Notes: generated from the sequence alone by a model not told the origin. Shown: positions 1 through 13,175, numbered from the stretch's first letter. The stretch is 64,000 nucleotides of DNA from Ridgeia piscesae (GCA_025642075.2 JAODUO010000080.1:124001-188000), one strand, 5' to 3'. Numbers and translations: made by a program.

Positions 1-916
1 ACCCCAGTAAATTTAATCCAAATAAGCAGAAGTATCATATATTCCAATCTGGCCATGGAAGTAATAATTTTGTTCATAAACACCGACATAATTTACCGAA
101 TACTGATAGTGACTTAATATATGTCAACAACTGCATTTTTGGTCTAATAAAATATTCTGAATTACAATTCAAATGTACGCCAAACTGTCATGATAAATTT
201 ACAAAAATGAAATTTACACGTTTGTTCACTGCGTGGTAACGTAGCCATCGAATGGGACCCATGTTTCCTTGCTATGTAATTTATTAAGCAAATTGCATCA
301 GAATAATTCAAAGCTGTAAAATAGTTTAAGACTCATTTCACACTCTTCCCCTGGTGGCAGTTGTGTGACTTTAATTGGAAGAACATTACACTCTCCTAAA
401 TAATGAAACATGTACTGTACATCTCCATTAGTTGACATAATATTACCTGCAAACTCTGCACTAGACCAGCATGCTAAATAAACAAATTATTTTTTATTTA
501 TTGCTACACATGTGCAAGTCTTAAAATAAAACATTGCATATGTAAAGTTTCAATAGCCAAACAGACACATGTCAAATGAACGCTGCTTAGTGTTACTTAT
601 CAGTAGTAATAGAATCGCAGAATTTAAATAACATTTATTTTTATTCAGCACCATTCAGCAGACAGTAATCCGAATACATTGCACACTATAAATGCTTTAC
701 AATAATAATAAATAATAATAATTTTTATTAAAACCTGTGACAGGCAAGTGATGAGAAGGGACAAAGAGCACACGGTGAAGAGAGAACTGATGACAGACAG
801 ACAGTGTACCAGGAAGAAGAGAGAAAGGACAACCAACGACCAGGTGGACAGATGCCTGTAAGAGACATGAACGCAGTCGATGCGATAAACATGGAAGAAG
901 ACCAACAGGCACACCG
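1..916. other. No gene seen
   Basis: AT-rich, CpG-poor sequence with short A- or T-rich runs and a few AATAAT repeats near 702-724. No splice-supported coding segment or recognisable element was seen before the minisatellite. Confidence 0.6.
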
Positions 917-1091
917 GCGACCCCACGTGACAGGGGAAAGCCAGCGACCCCACACGACAGGGGAAAGCCAGCGACCCCACATGACAGGGGAAAGCCAGCG
1001 ACCCCACATGACAGGGGAAGGCCAGCGACCCCACATGACAGGGGAAAGCCAGAGACCCCACATGGACCCCACATGACGGGAAAGCCAGCTA
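917..1091. repeat. 27-bp minisatellite, about six units
   Basis: Six near-identical units with the consensus gcgaccccacatgacagg then ggaaagcca. The last unit is disturbed by a short internal duplication (catggaccccacatga). All three minus-strand frames and one plus-strand frame are open because 27 is a multiple of three; none looks like a gene. Confidence 0.95.
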
Positions 1092-2301
1092 AGAAGAGAG
1101 TGTTATTACAAAAACATAAATCAACTCAAATTAAAGAATACCCAATTTATCCATGTTCAAACATCATCCATCATTCCAATTTATGAAAATACAGACAACT
1201 CTCAGAACTATGAACAAAGAACTGCCTACACAAACTCACTTTTCACTCGGCCTACTGCTGCCTTGTGAATGAACACCGACCACTGACAGCGATATCAATA
1301 ATGTGGCTGGACAAAGCAGCGCAGGAGACAAATCTTGTTGCAACAAATCAGGGAAATGACAAAATGAATGGACCGCAAGGACGTGCTCAGTTGATTGCTG
1401 TCCGTTTCAGGCAGGCAATCAACTCTTGTCAAAAACATGTATGCTATGAAGCCAATCAAATTCACCTCTGTGGCTCTGCCAGTGGTCCAGGAGACTAGGC
1501 ACTTCATCTTTCTCGCTTCTCATTAATCCTGGTTTTCAGTTATGATGAGAGACGTCCTTGAAAGGAACTTGATGCCCACTGTCATGGTATTGTATCGGAC
1601 AAACCATGCTGAGTGCCACAGAAGGGAGAGAAGGAGATGTATGAGCACGTATTGTGATCAAGCATGAAATGAAGCATGGCAGAGTCAGACATTCTGGAGC
1701 CGAGCTTCAATTCCAATTTTTGAATTTAAGTAACATTTCTGGAATATGGAATGGATAAATTTGGCAACAGCAGACATGAACTATGGATCCACATTTATAT
1801 GACTGATATTGAATGAACAAGAGGTTGAGGTTTATTATACACATTTCCACACATTATTTCTGTGAGTCCTCTGTGCTACTCCCTTCACTGACATTTACAT
1901 GACAGTTTTTATCCCAGGCAATATCTTTAGAGTTCCACTTCACTTGTGTAGATAGTACACTAGATCCGCCACGCCAGTAATCCCAAGTGCAATGGGATTA
2001 TACTTAAATTAACAACTTAACATCTTTAATGTTTACTTCATTGACCTTTGTGGTTTCAGTCAAACGAGGGTCAATGAAAATGCTATCCTAAACACTTACT
2101 GGTTCTGATGAGAGCAACTTTCAGAAGCAATTTCAAGAGGCAAATGTGCAGAATGTTGTGTAAATTGCTGTTTAAATTATAATAATGTGTTGTCAGATAG
2201 TACAGGATGTGAAACAGTTAACTTTTAGAAACCCTAACATATCGAATTGATTACACGTCTGTAGCATTTGGCTGCATAAATAGATGTTTGTTATATGAAC
2301 A
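1092..2301. other. No gene seen
   Basis: Unique-looking AT-rich sequence. Short frames near 1,265-1,507 on both strands overlap each other and have no recognisable motif. Confidence 0.6.
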
Positions 2302-2609
2302 CAGTGTTGACCCTGCTACATGACGTGGGCCACCTCACTGTTTTTCGAAGCCACCTCACTCAAAACATGCCAGAATTGCTACCTCATGGCTATTTCTTGT
2401 TACCTTTTAGTTAGGCATTTGTTTCCCCTCTATATAACAAAGAAACGGTTAAAAAAACTTCAGAATGCACCATTTTGAAGGCAGTTTTTAAAATAGTTCT
2501 GAGTGTCCATGCCATTGGATCCACATATCTTGGCATCAAGCCTTTGGTGCTCGCTCAGCGTACCCCACTACCTCACCCATTATTTTACTCCTGGCCGTGG
2601 CAAACACTG
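2302..2609. mobile_element. hAT-like MITE, uninterrupted copy
   Basis: About 308 bp beginning CAGTGTTGACCCTGC and ending GGCAAACACTG, so the ends form an inverted repeat. The body matches the outer element at 9,161-9,720, for example ctgtttttc, the CACCTCACT stretch, cagaatgcaccrtttt and cctttggtgct. I see no convincing target duplication; it is probably older or its flank has changed. Confidence 0.75.
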
Positions 2610-3707
2610 CCAACACACATAATTATATACATTTTCTGGTAATTTTAAAATGTAAGTATGCAAATTGTGGTAGAGTATGTAAAGAGTTCTGCTGGGAATG
2701 TTTGTAAGAACAAATTACTTTTGACAATCTCAAGTGTGGCAAAACGTGTGGAAATGATGGCTTATCTACAAAACATCTTACATGGAGATAGGCACATGAT
2801 CATAATAAATCCATTTTATGCTAGAATGAGCTCACACAGACGTTGTGGTTCATGGGTTTTTAACATGACATGAAATAACTGTATTCATAAAATTAGTAAA
2901 ATGATAACGGATATTGTCTATTCTGTTGCTAATTACTAGCAACAAATTGGCTGAACCAGAATTTTTTACTTAGTTTTAATTTGGTGACGAATGTTCGAAA
3001 GATCCAGTTTCAAAGCAATGTTTGGTTTACATAAAAGGGGTGCTATTTTTAAATTATATTAAACAAAATGTTGTGAAACATATAACATTAACATGTTTAG
3101 TCTAGTAACATTTAAGAAGAATATAAAAATAACTGTTAATAAATTAATGGTGAATGTGCACTGTATTTTTAAAAGCTATTTTGGGGTGTGTGGATGTAAA
3201 TATGATGATGTTACCCCATCAGCCTAAATACCCTTCCTTCCAGCACACTACACTGATGACATGAGACCAAGCACAAAATTAACCACACAGGGTGTTCCAA
3301 AGTTCACACCCTACATTACTGAAGCATAAAACCAACCAAGTGGTGCTGTTACCACCCAACGTTTCAACATTCTACCTGCTCACTTCAAGTCCACAAAGAC
3401 ACACATTCTGAAGCTATTTCAACCAGCCTGATGCACCTGGCTTCAAAAGACAGTCATCTTTGTGAGTGGCCCTGCAGATGTTATCGCACCTGAAAACATG
3501 ACATGGCATCGCTCCAACAAAGGCAGAACAAGATGGATTAGATCGCACGCGATCTCTTGCACAAAAACTCTCACTTTGTAAACCTCTGACGACTCTCTTT
3601 TATGTATGTGGAGTTACTGGAGTACAAAAGTAATTACCAAATACGTCACTGCCAATTCAAATTCAGACATGAGAATACATGTCCATGAGTGTGATATAGA
3701 ACTCCTG

Positions 3708-3710
<3 letters not shown>
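2610..3710. other. No gene seen
   Basis: CpG-poor sequence with no frame above about 70 codons and no clear repeat before the (TG)n tract at 3,711. Confidence 0.6.
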
Positions 3711-3745
<35 letters not shown>

Positions 3746-3768
3746 TGCGTGCGCGTGCGTGCGTGCGT
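3711..3768. repeat. (TG)n then GCGT microsatellite
   Basis: About 33 bp of TG repeat continuing into gcgtgcgtgcgt. It lies upstream of the LINE fragment at 4,026. Confidence 0.95.
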
Positions 3769-4025
3769 GAATGTGTGTTATGTACATGTGACACTTATTA
3801 TGTGTGGGTCAGGCCGTCAGGGATCTGGGAAAAAACTAATAACTATTTAAACAATACCAACTTGATATTAAGACATTGGTTGAGAAGAATGGCTCGAGTG
3901 ACAAGAAATGTAAGACAGGTCAAGAATGCAGAAGTGTTGGAGATATGAGAAGATGGTCAGATAAGGCAACCCAAATTACACTCTGGAAATGGAACAAACA
4001 ACTAACCATAGAAAATTAAATAAAG

Positions 4026-4265
4026 AAGAGAAAATGGAGGTGGATAGGACACACACTCAGGACACCTCCAGAAACCATCACCCATCAAGCCATTACGTGG
4101 AACCCCACAGGGAAGAGGCAAAGAGGTAGGCCACAGAACACCTGGCAAGGAGACACAGAAAGGGAAACAAGAGATGGGATTCACCAGGAGAGAGGTGGAG
4201 AGGATGGCCACGAACAGAAAACAGTGGCATTCCTATGCTTCCAGCGAGCAAACAGGCATAAGTAA
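4026..4265 (+). pseudogene. 3' end of a degenerate non-LTR retrotransposon reverse transcriptase
   Basis: One frame reads [19 protein letters not shown], then [18 protein letters not shown], and ends RANRHK and a stop. This is the well-known C-terminal tail of invertebrate LINE polyproteins: a RWxGHxLR motif, TWNPxGKRxRGRPxxTW, and a final conserved segment just before the stop. Only this tail is open; upstream frames (about 3,850-4,025) are broken. The element was probably truncated at its 5' side, as is usual for LINEs. No catalytic domain is present. Confidence 0.8.
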
Positions 4266-5894
4266 GTTAGTAAGGTGAGGAGAAGGAAAAACGGGGCTGG
4301 ACATAAAAATTAAAATGCAATGGAACAGATTCAGGATGGGGAATGGTAAGAGTAAAGGGAGAGAAAGACCACAGCTGAATGGAGGGCTTTGTGACGAGAG
4401 ATTTGGGTTTGGGATGTGTGGAGAAAGAGACGAATGGAGAAGATGGCAGAGACAGCAATTAAATGGAACTAAAGATGGACGGATAAAAACAAAAATTAGG
4501 AACCAGTATATCTGGTAGCCTCAGCCTACACGTCAAGGTCTGTGAGTGTGACAGGTAAAGGATAAGAAAAACAACTGAAACATATTCCAGTCCTGTATAG
4601 GTGGAAGGCTGCTGCAAACAGTGAATGTCACTTGCATTTTTCATTTCACTGTAAACATTACTGCTCTAATGAAACACAGATGTCTGTCAAGTTCTATGAA
4701 ATGTATTCTTAGTTTCAGTGAAACAACAGCCCTGGGAATAATGTAAATAGAAGAGGCTTTAACGAGTTCTAGTTGTGTCGTTTGTAACAATGTCTTATTT
4801 CTGCTTACCAGAGATAAATCACAATGACAACCACTCCACTGTATCACTGGGCATAATGCTAGCTAAGTCATAGCTTTAAACTTAATATTAAATGCATTTA
4901 AATATAGTTTATCACGGATCCTTTTGATTGTGCCATACGTTAATACCGTTTTAAACTATTCATTTAAGGTGGAAATTTTTATAGAATATTTAAAAGGAAA
5001 CATCTATGGTAGAGCACCGTATTAGCTCTCAAGAAATATCACCTAGGTGTCCTATTAGCTGGGGCTTGGTGCATAGACTGAGGCTATTCATTAACCCAGA
5101 ACATGTCTGCAGAGCATGTATTGACTGCAGAAAGCAACACTTCAATATTTACACCTGAACAGCTACACTGAATTGGTCTATTGGCAGATCAGTAGTAATT
5201 ATCACTGTTAGTCTGAGCACCCCAGGCTCAACCAATTAGCAACAACTCAAGATCTAATTGTCACCATCAGTCAATGTGAATGCCCTTTGTTGGTCACACA
5301 TGGCCGATTTCAGGAAGTGTTAGTTACACATGGCCGACTTCACTAAGGATCTATTGTTCTTTCTTGATCACTGCTGAAATTTCCCAGTTCCTCTTGTGGC
5401 TGACATTCTGCAGATGCTATAGTGGCTATGATTACTCCAATTACCTTTCCTGCTTGAAAATTGTTTTTTCTCAAGTTTTTATGTGCAAACTTAATTGGAA
5501 TCATCGCTCTGGGATTTGCTTCATTTTATCACACAGTGTCAGAGACAAGTGTAGTTTGCAGTGTTATATTTTGTTACATGCCCTGGCTCTGTGAAATCAG
5601 CTATGTTTCTCATTGGACGGATGTGACTAAGACTGGGAAGAGTTGACCAAGAAACTGGAAGGATTTAGACGTGTCTTATAATAGCATGTTGGTTTAATTG
5701 CTATAACTCATGTTGACTTAATTTGGTAATGTACACTACTAACCTGTCTTGTTGTCATTTCTAAGTAAATGTTATTTAGTTCACTCCAGCTTACATCAGT
5801 TATTTCATTTCAGTAGCTGAGCACCTGGAGTAAAATACAAAAACTCATTAAAGGTTACATTTTGGCCCCCAAAAATGTAATAACTAAAAAACAA
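4266..5894. other. No gene seen
   Basis: Follows the LINE tail. A small 104-codon frame at 5,280-5,594 contains two similar VGHTWP/VSYTWP phrases from a short duplication (cacacatggccga) and looks like chance. Confidence 0.55.
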
Positions 5895-6222
5895 TAGCAA
5901 TAGCTCAGGGGTAGAGCTTCGGACTCTCAACTACAAGAACATGGGTTAAAAACCTGTGCTGCGGTGTTAAAACCTTGGGCAAGTTTTTTTCACTCTACAT
6001 TGCACCAGTTCACTCAGTGGCATAAATTAGTACCTGGCTATAGACAGAGGTGGATATGTGTACGAGCAGCCTTTGCGCATTAATTGTAGCATATGGCTGG
6101 ATGCTTCCCAGAGAAGACGAGATGGTGTCTGGGTGAACAGGTCTGTCAGGGAAGTAAAGTGTAAAGCGCTTTGAAAGGATATTGTGTTATACAGTGTATA
6201 AGAACTTGCCTTTACAAGTACA
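5895..6222 (+). mobile_element. Nearly full-length tRNA-derived SINE
   Basis: The head reads tagctcaggggtagagc, a box A-like stretch, followed about 35 bp later by a degraded box B (gggttaaaaacctg). This is a Pol III promoter derived from a tRNA. A middle part (ccttgggcaag, then agttcactcagtggc and tagtacctggc) resembles the conserved core of metazoan SINEs. The tail is gtaaagcgctttgaaagg, then tataagaacttgcctttac. Fragments of the same tail occur at 22,764-22,907, 23,181-23,217 and 24,630-24,750. I do not assign a named family. Confidence 0.75.
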
Positions 6223-6627
6223 TATGTATTAGTTAAAATATAACGACAACACCAAAATCACATGTTTGATGAAACATTAAAAAAATTCACATTAAATGAG
6301 AACTGTTGCACTGCTAGCTTGGAAAATTCAGCTTTCAGGAAGTGCTGTTAAGTGGCACAATCATGATGCCAGTCCAGGTCCACGACCAACAAATTCAAAC
6401 CCGCCATCATCGGGAGTTTCGATAACATGGCAAATTTAAAGGCTTTATTTTATGTCATAATAAAAAATTATACTGTTATATGATATTTTTATATTTTGGA
6501 AGTACCATCATCTGAAAGAGAATCAACCATTTGTTATTAAGGTGCAGAGTAGATTTTAACCTAGGACAAGAATCTTAGGGATTGTGTCCTGTGCTTAAAA
6601 AAAAAAATAGTATATGTATATGATATA

Positions 6628-6695
<68 letters not shown>

Positions 6696-7528
6696 TATGC
6701 ATATGCATATGTGTCAACACTCATACAGCATTAGTAAGCATACATAATTTGTATTATTGGTAACATTTATTGTATCTCATAAATCATGACACATTCGTGA
6801 AAAGAAGACGTTAACTTTTGTTTTATATAGTAACATGTTTCTAAATTGGAATTTAATAGGTGCATACTGCACAACGAATGCACAAGACTAACACAAATTA
6901 TTAATCTGCAAATGTAACCTCTTTCCATTGTTCTTTTTGTACATTTCATGCAATCTCTTTGTCATAGTGTTTCTGTTTCAAAATAAAACTCCTGTGCATC
7001 AAATTAATTGATGATATGGTGATTTATGGCTGCGTTAAATCACAAAACACTAATGAAAAACTAACATAAACAGCCCATTCCCTTTAGCACTGTCAGAATG
7101 TAATGCACATTAAATTCAATTAAGCAAAACAAATGCTATTAGTCATCTAGGCAGGGCTGATGTCTCGACATTTAATGGCAATGCAGAGAACTAGTACTGC
7201 ACCTCACAGACAAATATCACTGATTTAATAATGTTGTCTCATCGTGTTGAGAGTTTGATGATCACCAGCACGCAAAATCTGTATGACTGGTGTTCTTAAT
7301 GGATTGGATTTATATTCAAATAACAAAAACGTGCCTACTTCAAACAATTTGTAAAGCAATTGTTCAGGTTGCGCAATCCAAATAAATTAATTTAGAACAC
7401 TGACGGATTTTTCTGACCTGTGAGGCCGCCAAGTTATATTACATAATCAAGTAATCTCACATTTATCATTATATATCTGTTCTAAGCTGTTGGTTTGGAA
7501 GGTGAACACATTACTCCCATATGTGTGA
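6223..7528. other. No gene seen
   Basis: AT-rich sequence around the (AT)n tract at 6,612-6,692. No coding evidence up to the TGCC array. Confidence 0.6.
6612..6692. repeat. (AT)n microsatellite
   Basis: About 80 bp of AT repeats with one ttat break, flanked by atatgcatatgcatatg. Confidence 0.95.
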
Positions 7529-7683
<155 letters not shown>

Positions 7684-7687
7684 AGCC

Positions 7688-7735
<48 letters not shown>

Positions 7736-8143
7736 CTACTGTATAACACTATGACAAGCGCTTTATAAAAAATTGTTCTTCTTCCTTATTATTATTATTA
7801 TATCAACATCGTTTCAATAAAAATGGCAACTTTATTTTTTTAAACGGGTTATGCCATCTGAATAATATACCCATTACAAAATAAACTACAAACAAAATCT
7901 GTGTTGGACTGCTAGTTTTACAAAATAACAAAGCATTAATTGTACTGATGCAACACATATTGACCTCTCTTAAGCAAAACATAATTAAGCTAATGTTTCC
8001 AGTGAATAAATGTTCCTCAGACACAACTGTAATTACCAGTATTCGTGGACCAGACATGACACATGACAGCAGTGAGTTTGTAAAAGAATCACCGATTGGC
8101 TGACTGAAAAACATGAAATACCAAAGTGATAAATATATATGTG

Positions 8144-8251
8144 TGTTTAGTATTTATTACACAGACTGATTATCTTGGCATAAACTAATGAACTTTGTAC
8201 CGGTTTGCATTCCCAGATTAAACTATCATATAAGTATTTTTAAATATATAC

Positions 8252-8311
<60 letters not shown>

Positions 8312-8501
8312 TATATATATATATATAAAAATATATATGCAAAAATATATATATATATATATATATTATACAAAGTACATACACTTTCTTTAAAAAAAAG
8401 CTTAAATGGTTGTTTAACTTGGAATGCAAACCTGTAAAAAGTTCATTAGTTCATATAAATAACATAACCAAGACAATCAGTCTGTGCAATAAATACTAAA
8501 C
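8144..8501. mobile_element. Foldback element with an (AT)n core
   Basis: The left arm (about 8,144-8,240) starts gtttagtatttattacacag. The right arm (about 8,395-8,501), read in reverse complement, starts gtttagtatttattgcacag. The two arms stay alignable through gactgatt, ttgg, aactaatgaacttt and ggtttgcattcc. The right arm has a short insertion. The middle is (AT)n with two ataaaaat interruptions. No coding capacity. Confidence 0.85.
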
Positions 8502-9152
8502 AAAGAACACCATTCAAGATTTTCTACATAGGAATTAAGAACACACATTTTTATTCAGACTGATCACCTTAAAATGCAATAAAGTGACTCAGACAATAAA
8601 GCGTTATTAACAGTGAACGTATCTTGATGCTTCTGCAATCTGCATACAGGAACAATCAATCTACTTCTCACACCAAAATGCATTTATTTGCACAATACCA
8701 TGACATGTAATAGCATTGTAGTTCTGCTGATAAATCTCTGGTGTTAGTGCCAATGCATTGGCGTACGGGGTTTAGTGAACTTAAGCAGCATCCCGCGCTC
8801 ATATGCTAGTCTCGTCCATTTACATGATCTCACAAAGCTGCTAATGGCAACATTATGAAACAAGCATTAAGACGTTTCCTACCTATTCACATCCATACAT
8901 CAAGTGCAGATAGTGGCACCATTTGCCAGCATTTTGTCTGGTGATTTGCATATAGTAATTATTTTCGTTGATAATGCACTATAGGATAAGCTTATGTCTG
9001 TGAAACATTTACATAAATTTACCAAAGTCATACTGTGATAGATAGAAACAAGTCATAGCATTTTAGCTCACATAAAACATGAATAAAAGTACTATTCAAA
9101 TGTGTGATGGTACCATGAAATCAAAACACCTTGACTTCATTTCATTTCATTC
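8502..9152. other. No gene seen
   Basis: CpG-poor sequence between the foldback element and the hAT-like MITE. Nothing recognisable. Confidence 0.6.
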
Positions 9153-9160
9153 TGTAATAG

Positions 9161-9720
9161 CAGTGTTTCCCCTGCTATATGATGAGTGAGGTGGGTTGCC
9201 TCGCTGTTTTTCAGAACCACCTCACTCTAAATATGCCAAAATTGCTACCTCGTAGCAGGGCTTTATGCAGGATCAAATTATTGCCAGTCACACATGTTTT
9301 GGTGGACCCATGGATGTTAACTGTTATTGTCTGTTAAGCCAGTTTACAAATTAAAAAATGTGTCTGATTACCTGAAAAGGGCTACAAACACATGTGACAC
9401 CATTTACACTCACTTCAAGGCATAACTAACAATATCTATGGTTTTGGAAGACCAGGTGGACGGGTCTCTACATAAAGCTATGCCTTGTAGCTATTCCTTG
9501 CTATAAACATATTTACACGCTGCTGCCTTGTAGTTATGCATTTATTTCCTCTCTATTTCGCAAGGAATTGGTTAAAACACCTTTCAGAATGCACCGTTTT
9601 GCATAGTTTGCAATAGTTCTGCATGGTCATGCCCCGGATCCACATAGTGTTACATGACACCTTTGGTGCTAGCTCAGCCCATCCTACCACCTCGCATAGC
9701 ATTTTACTAAGGGGAAACGC
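9161..9720. mobile_element. hAT-like MITE (outer element, with a nested insertion)
   Basis: The element begins CAGTGTTTCCCCTGC and ends GGGGAAACGC, giving inverted ends of the hAT type. It is flanked by an exact 8-bp direct repeat, TGTAATAG, at 9,153-9,160 and 9,721-9,728; 8 bp is the target-duplication length of hAT transposons. It has no coding capacity. Without the nested insert it is about 325 bp. It is related along its length to the copy at 2,302-2,609. Confidence 0.85.
9256..9482. mobile_element. Nested MITE inside the hAT-like element
   Basis: A 227-bp insertion begins CAGGGCTTTATGCAGG and ends CATAAAGCTATG. It is flanked by CCTCGTAG (9,248-9,255) and CCTTGTAG (9,483-9,490), a 7 of 8 match that looks like an aged 8-bp target duplication. 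The segment is absent from the sister element at 2,302-2,609. An inverted relative is at 10,626-10,835. CAG-type ends and an 8-bp duplication suggest another hAT family. Confidence 0.75.
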
Positions 9721-10625
9721 TGTAATAGTATCAACGTAGCACTTTGGTATAGATTGAGCACGTGCTGTGTGGCCTGGGTGCTATATGCCTGTATCTATAA
9801 ACCATTCATCATATCAATCAATAAGACACATCATAGAATCCCAAGTGGATATTCAATTTTATGCTTCATTTCTCCCAACAAAACACCCCCTGCTGCTGAT
9901 AAATTGCTGATCATAATCACGATTGCCGCCTCCAATATTCACCAATAACGGAAGGATTAATCTCATTGCCTGCAAAGGACAACATAACTCCTGCTTCTAA
10001 GTCCACATAGCCAGATGTCCACTTAATTTTACCCGTGTTGGTCAGAAATAGACACAGAATGGTCAGTTAGGGTGCCATTTCTCTGGCACAGAAATTTCAT
10101 CTGGTCATTGTGGACATTTATAGGATTAACTTGAGTGGTCTCAAAGGACGCATGGTTCGTTACTCACATTTGGCCATTCCCATAAATATCTTTCATCGTA
10201 ACTGACACAAGAACAACTCACTGATTTGGTCAGCAAACAGGGAGCTGACCATCTGTCATGAGTAGTATACATATTATCCATTCAATGATTGACCAGTATA
10301 TATATGTAGAGATGCCCAGTCAGACAGCTGGAACTGCACAGATCAGATAAGTTGAGCACTGCTGTAATGAACATAAAGTCTTCACGCAGGATCAAATTTT
10401 GACGTTAAAAATGTATAGCTACACACGTGTGTTCGTGCATACATGCAATCCAAACTTGCATAAAGTGACTAATATGAATGTTTTTGTCCTCAAATTTCCA
10501 CCCATTTATTACCTTCCATGTATGTTCTTACCCACCCAAAACAAACTTTGCCCCTCTAAAAAACAGGCACATTTTATTGGCAATATCAGCAAAGCAGGTC
10601 TAGTTGACAGCAATACCCGTGTCAC

Positions 10626-10835
10626 CATAGCTTTATGCAGACACTCGTCCACCTGTCATTTGGATGGGTAAAACCTATTGTGGACGGGTACAAATATCAT
10701 TGGACTGCAACAAAATGAATGAGAAAAAAGGTCTTCAAAAATCATAGATGTTAAATATTGTCAGTTATGCCATGAAAATGAGTGTCACCAAAACATTATG
10801 TGACTGGCAAACAGTTTATCCTGCATAAAGCCCAG
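10626..10835 (-). mobile_element. Second copy of the nested MITE family, inverted
   Basis: About 210 bp starting catagctttatgcagacactc and ending ctgcataaagcccag. Read on the minus strand it follows the nested element at 9,256-9,482: ggctttatgcaggat, then gccagtcacata and atgttttggtg. Possible target duplications are cgtgtcac (10,618-10,625) and gttgtcac (10,836-10,843), matching at 6 of 8 positions. Confidence 0.65.
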
Positions 10836-10843
10836 GTTGTCAC

Positions 10844-12977
10844 ATTTCCCCATATTCAATGCAGCAGACTTCCTGTTATCTATTACTGTAACTATGCTGG
10901 TAATTCCAGGCAGAGGAAGACATCCCATTTTAGTTATAAAATATATTTTATCTCTTGTATCTCTCACTAAAGTTCATATGTAATCCTTATGTTCGTGAAC
11001 ATTCAAATTGCTGCTCTCCATCACATCATACAAGATTCCTGCAATTAGCCCATTTTTACAAAAATTTATCACGAAGCTCTTGATTCTTTTTACACTGAAT
11101 AAAACGATGAATGTCTTAATCCGTGTGTCAGATACACACATTTTTCACATCTCCATATTTTCTGCCTCAGCAGCAGCAAAAGAGCAAGCCAACTCGAGCA
11201 TGAGTGATCACGGAATGTCTGCCCACATTCAGGCAGATGCAATATTTTACTGCTGCTTAAAATAGTCCTGTCAAATGTGTTTAGAATGCAACACTGAGCT
11301 GATACAATATGGCCACCCTGAGGGTTTCTTTCTCACAGTAGGCAGCTGGGGACAGACCATGATTTTACTTCAAGGCTGACAGGAGACAAATAAAGAACAA
11401 GTTATTTGAGATTTCCTGACATTAACTTTTTTATGAACGTAGAAAACGGTGCATTTTGGCTGTGTTCATCCTCCTTGTCCATGGTGAGTATGGCCTAATA
11501 ATTGGTGGCGGGGGATTACAAAACAGGCTATTTTATTGTATTTTAGAAAACATTATTTGCAAAAAATAATGTTATTGGATATATAATAATAGCAAATGAA
11601 GTCTTGCGAAACTTGTTTGCCCAATTTTAATGATAATTAAAAACACACAAGACAGTCCATCACATTTTGACAACTAACTGACATTCGAACAACGGGGGTG
11701 TCGGAGGGGGGCTGAAACCCAGGAATATCATTGGTGGGCGTTAGATAGTTTAGCTCAAATTCTAAGTAAGCAGGAACGATGCCTTTGATGCTGCTTATCC
11801 TTTAGGTCAACATTAGACCGAGGCGCAGACGAACGCGGTTACAGACACTCACACTGACACTGCAGTCTGCACCGAGCCACGACGGCGGGAATGTTCATAT
11901 ATGGCCATTAACGCACATGACAAGTGTACACGAACAAATCACTTCGCCAATTACCATGCCGTACTTACCTACGTTGACCGATCCTATTACACTGCACTTG
12001 CCGCAACCCTAATTTACAGATAATCGGATTTATCAATCGGCAAATCTGTAACCAAACCAACTGGCCAGGCCATGATTGACAACCGAATTGAAATACGCAT
12101 GCTCAGTTACGCCTTATAGCATTTCCGCTATTTGTAACCTGTGAACCACGCCTCTTTGTTTACATATCTATCGATTGACGTATACAATTCCAGCAAATTT
12201 CTTGAGGTTAGATATGTGTATGGTATATGATGTTGTGTTTGAAATGTCCATGTTAGCAGCATAGCAGTGGACACACAAATCAACGAAATGTTAATTGACA
12301 CGATTTTGTAGCGAAGTGAGGTAATGTGCTGTCACCTGGGGACCAGTGATAGAGGCAATGTCAAATGTGTTTGCGAAGACGTTACGATCTCTGTCCTCTC
12401 ATATATACTATGTGTGTCCTCTGCAACTACATAATTTGACAAAAACAAAACAGTGGAAGCCGAAGGAAGCAGCAGTGCACCACTAAGTTTACTACTCTTT
12501 ATTACCATTTTGTTAATTGTTTGAATGTATGTGCAGTACTTTTAATTCCTTTTTACATTTGTATACTCTTTTTGACACACAAGAGCCAGACTACAGGCTA
12601 TCCTACCATTACCTGATGACCACTTAACTGACAAATTAACCAATTAAGCAATTATACAATTAGCTAAGCAACATATCACACTAAAACCCATTGTTCTTGC
12701 GGAGTGTTTGTCAAAGGTGTGAATAACAGGCTTGCGTATTTCTTCAGGAACTTATCCGAGAGTGTTATGTGACAGTGACAATACTCTGCTGCTTGTTGAG
12801 AACTAATCCACTACCGACTGAAGAGGTCCACAAACAGATATTCCATACAGGTCGCTGCAACTATCCGTACGCGGCTTATTTCATTCTACGAGGCTCTACA
12901 ACTGTCATTCGCTATATAGTTAATTCTGTTTTAACACTCCCGGTCTACATAGACGTTGGATCGAGAACAACATGCTT
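10844..12977. other. No firm gene; CpG content rises from about 11,800
   Basis: Up to about 11,800 the sequence is CpG-poor. From about 11,820 CG dinucleotides become frequent. On the minus strand a good donor, CGTAG/GTAAGT, lies at about 11,970, inside this CpG-rich start. It could end an untranslated first exon of a minus-strand transcript, but no coding frame supports this. Confidence 0.4.
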
Positions 12978-13175
12978 TTGACACGCGAAGATATGACGCT
13001 ATAGCAATAGCAAAACCTCGGGATCACATCACGTGACACTTGAAACAATGGAATCGACGCGACGTATTTAAGAGATTCACGCAGAATTTCGTATAAATGG
13101 TCGGCAGTGACGTCCTGTCGTCATTCTCATCGCATCGTAGCGCCATTTAGTACCAGGGTAAATTTCTAATCAGGT
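12978..13175 (+). repeat. Duplicated 200-bp CpG-rich block, copy 1
   Basis: This block and 16,632-16,827 align along their whole length in the same orientation, including the run cagtgacgtcc and gtcgtcattctcatcgcatc. Both copies keep a TCACGTGA palindrome (13,029-13,036 here) and a CRE-like TGACGTC (13,108-13,114 here). It may be a duplicated promoter or 5' exon, or part of a repeat family. No coding frame is shared. Confidence 0.85.

Noticed and set aside
645..1076. Four overlapping frames with repeats such as VGSLAFPCH
   Set aside because: All arise from the 27-bp minisatellite; no start context, splice site or domain supports any of them.
917..1091. CRISPR-like regular repeats
   Set aside because: Units are directly adjacent with no unique spacers, and the DNA is eukaryotic. 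The same holds for 34,180-34,640.
5895..5970. A functional tRNA gene
   Set aside because: The box B is degraded and the sequence continues into a SINE core and tail.
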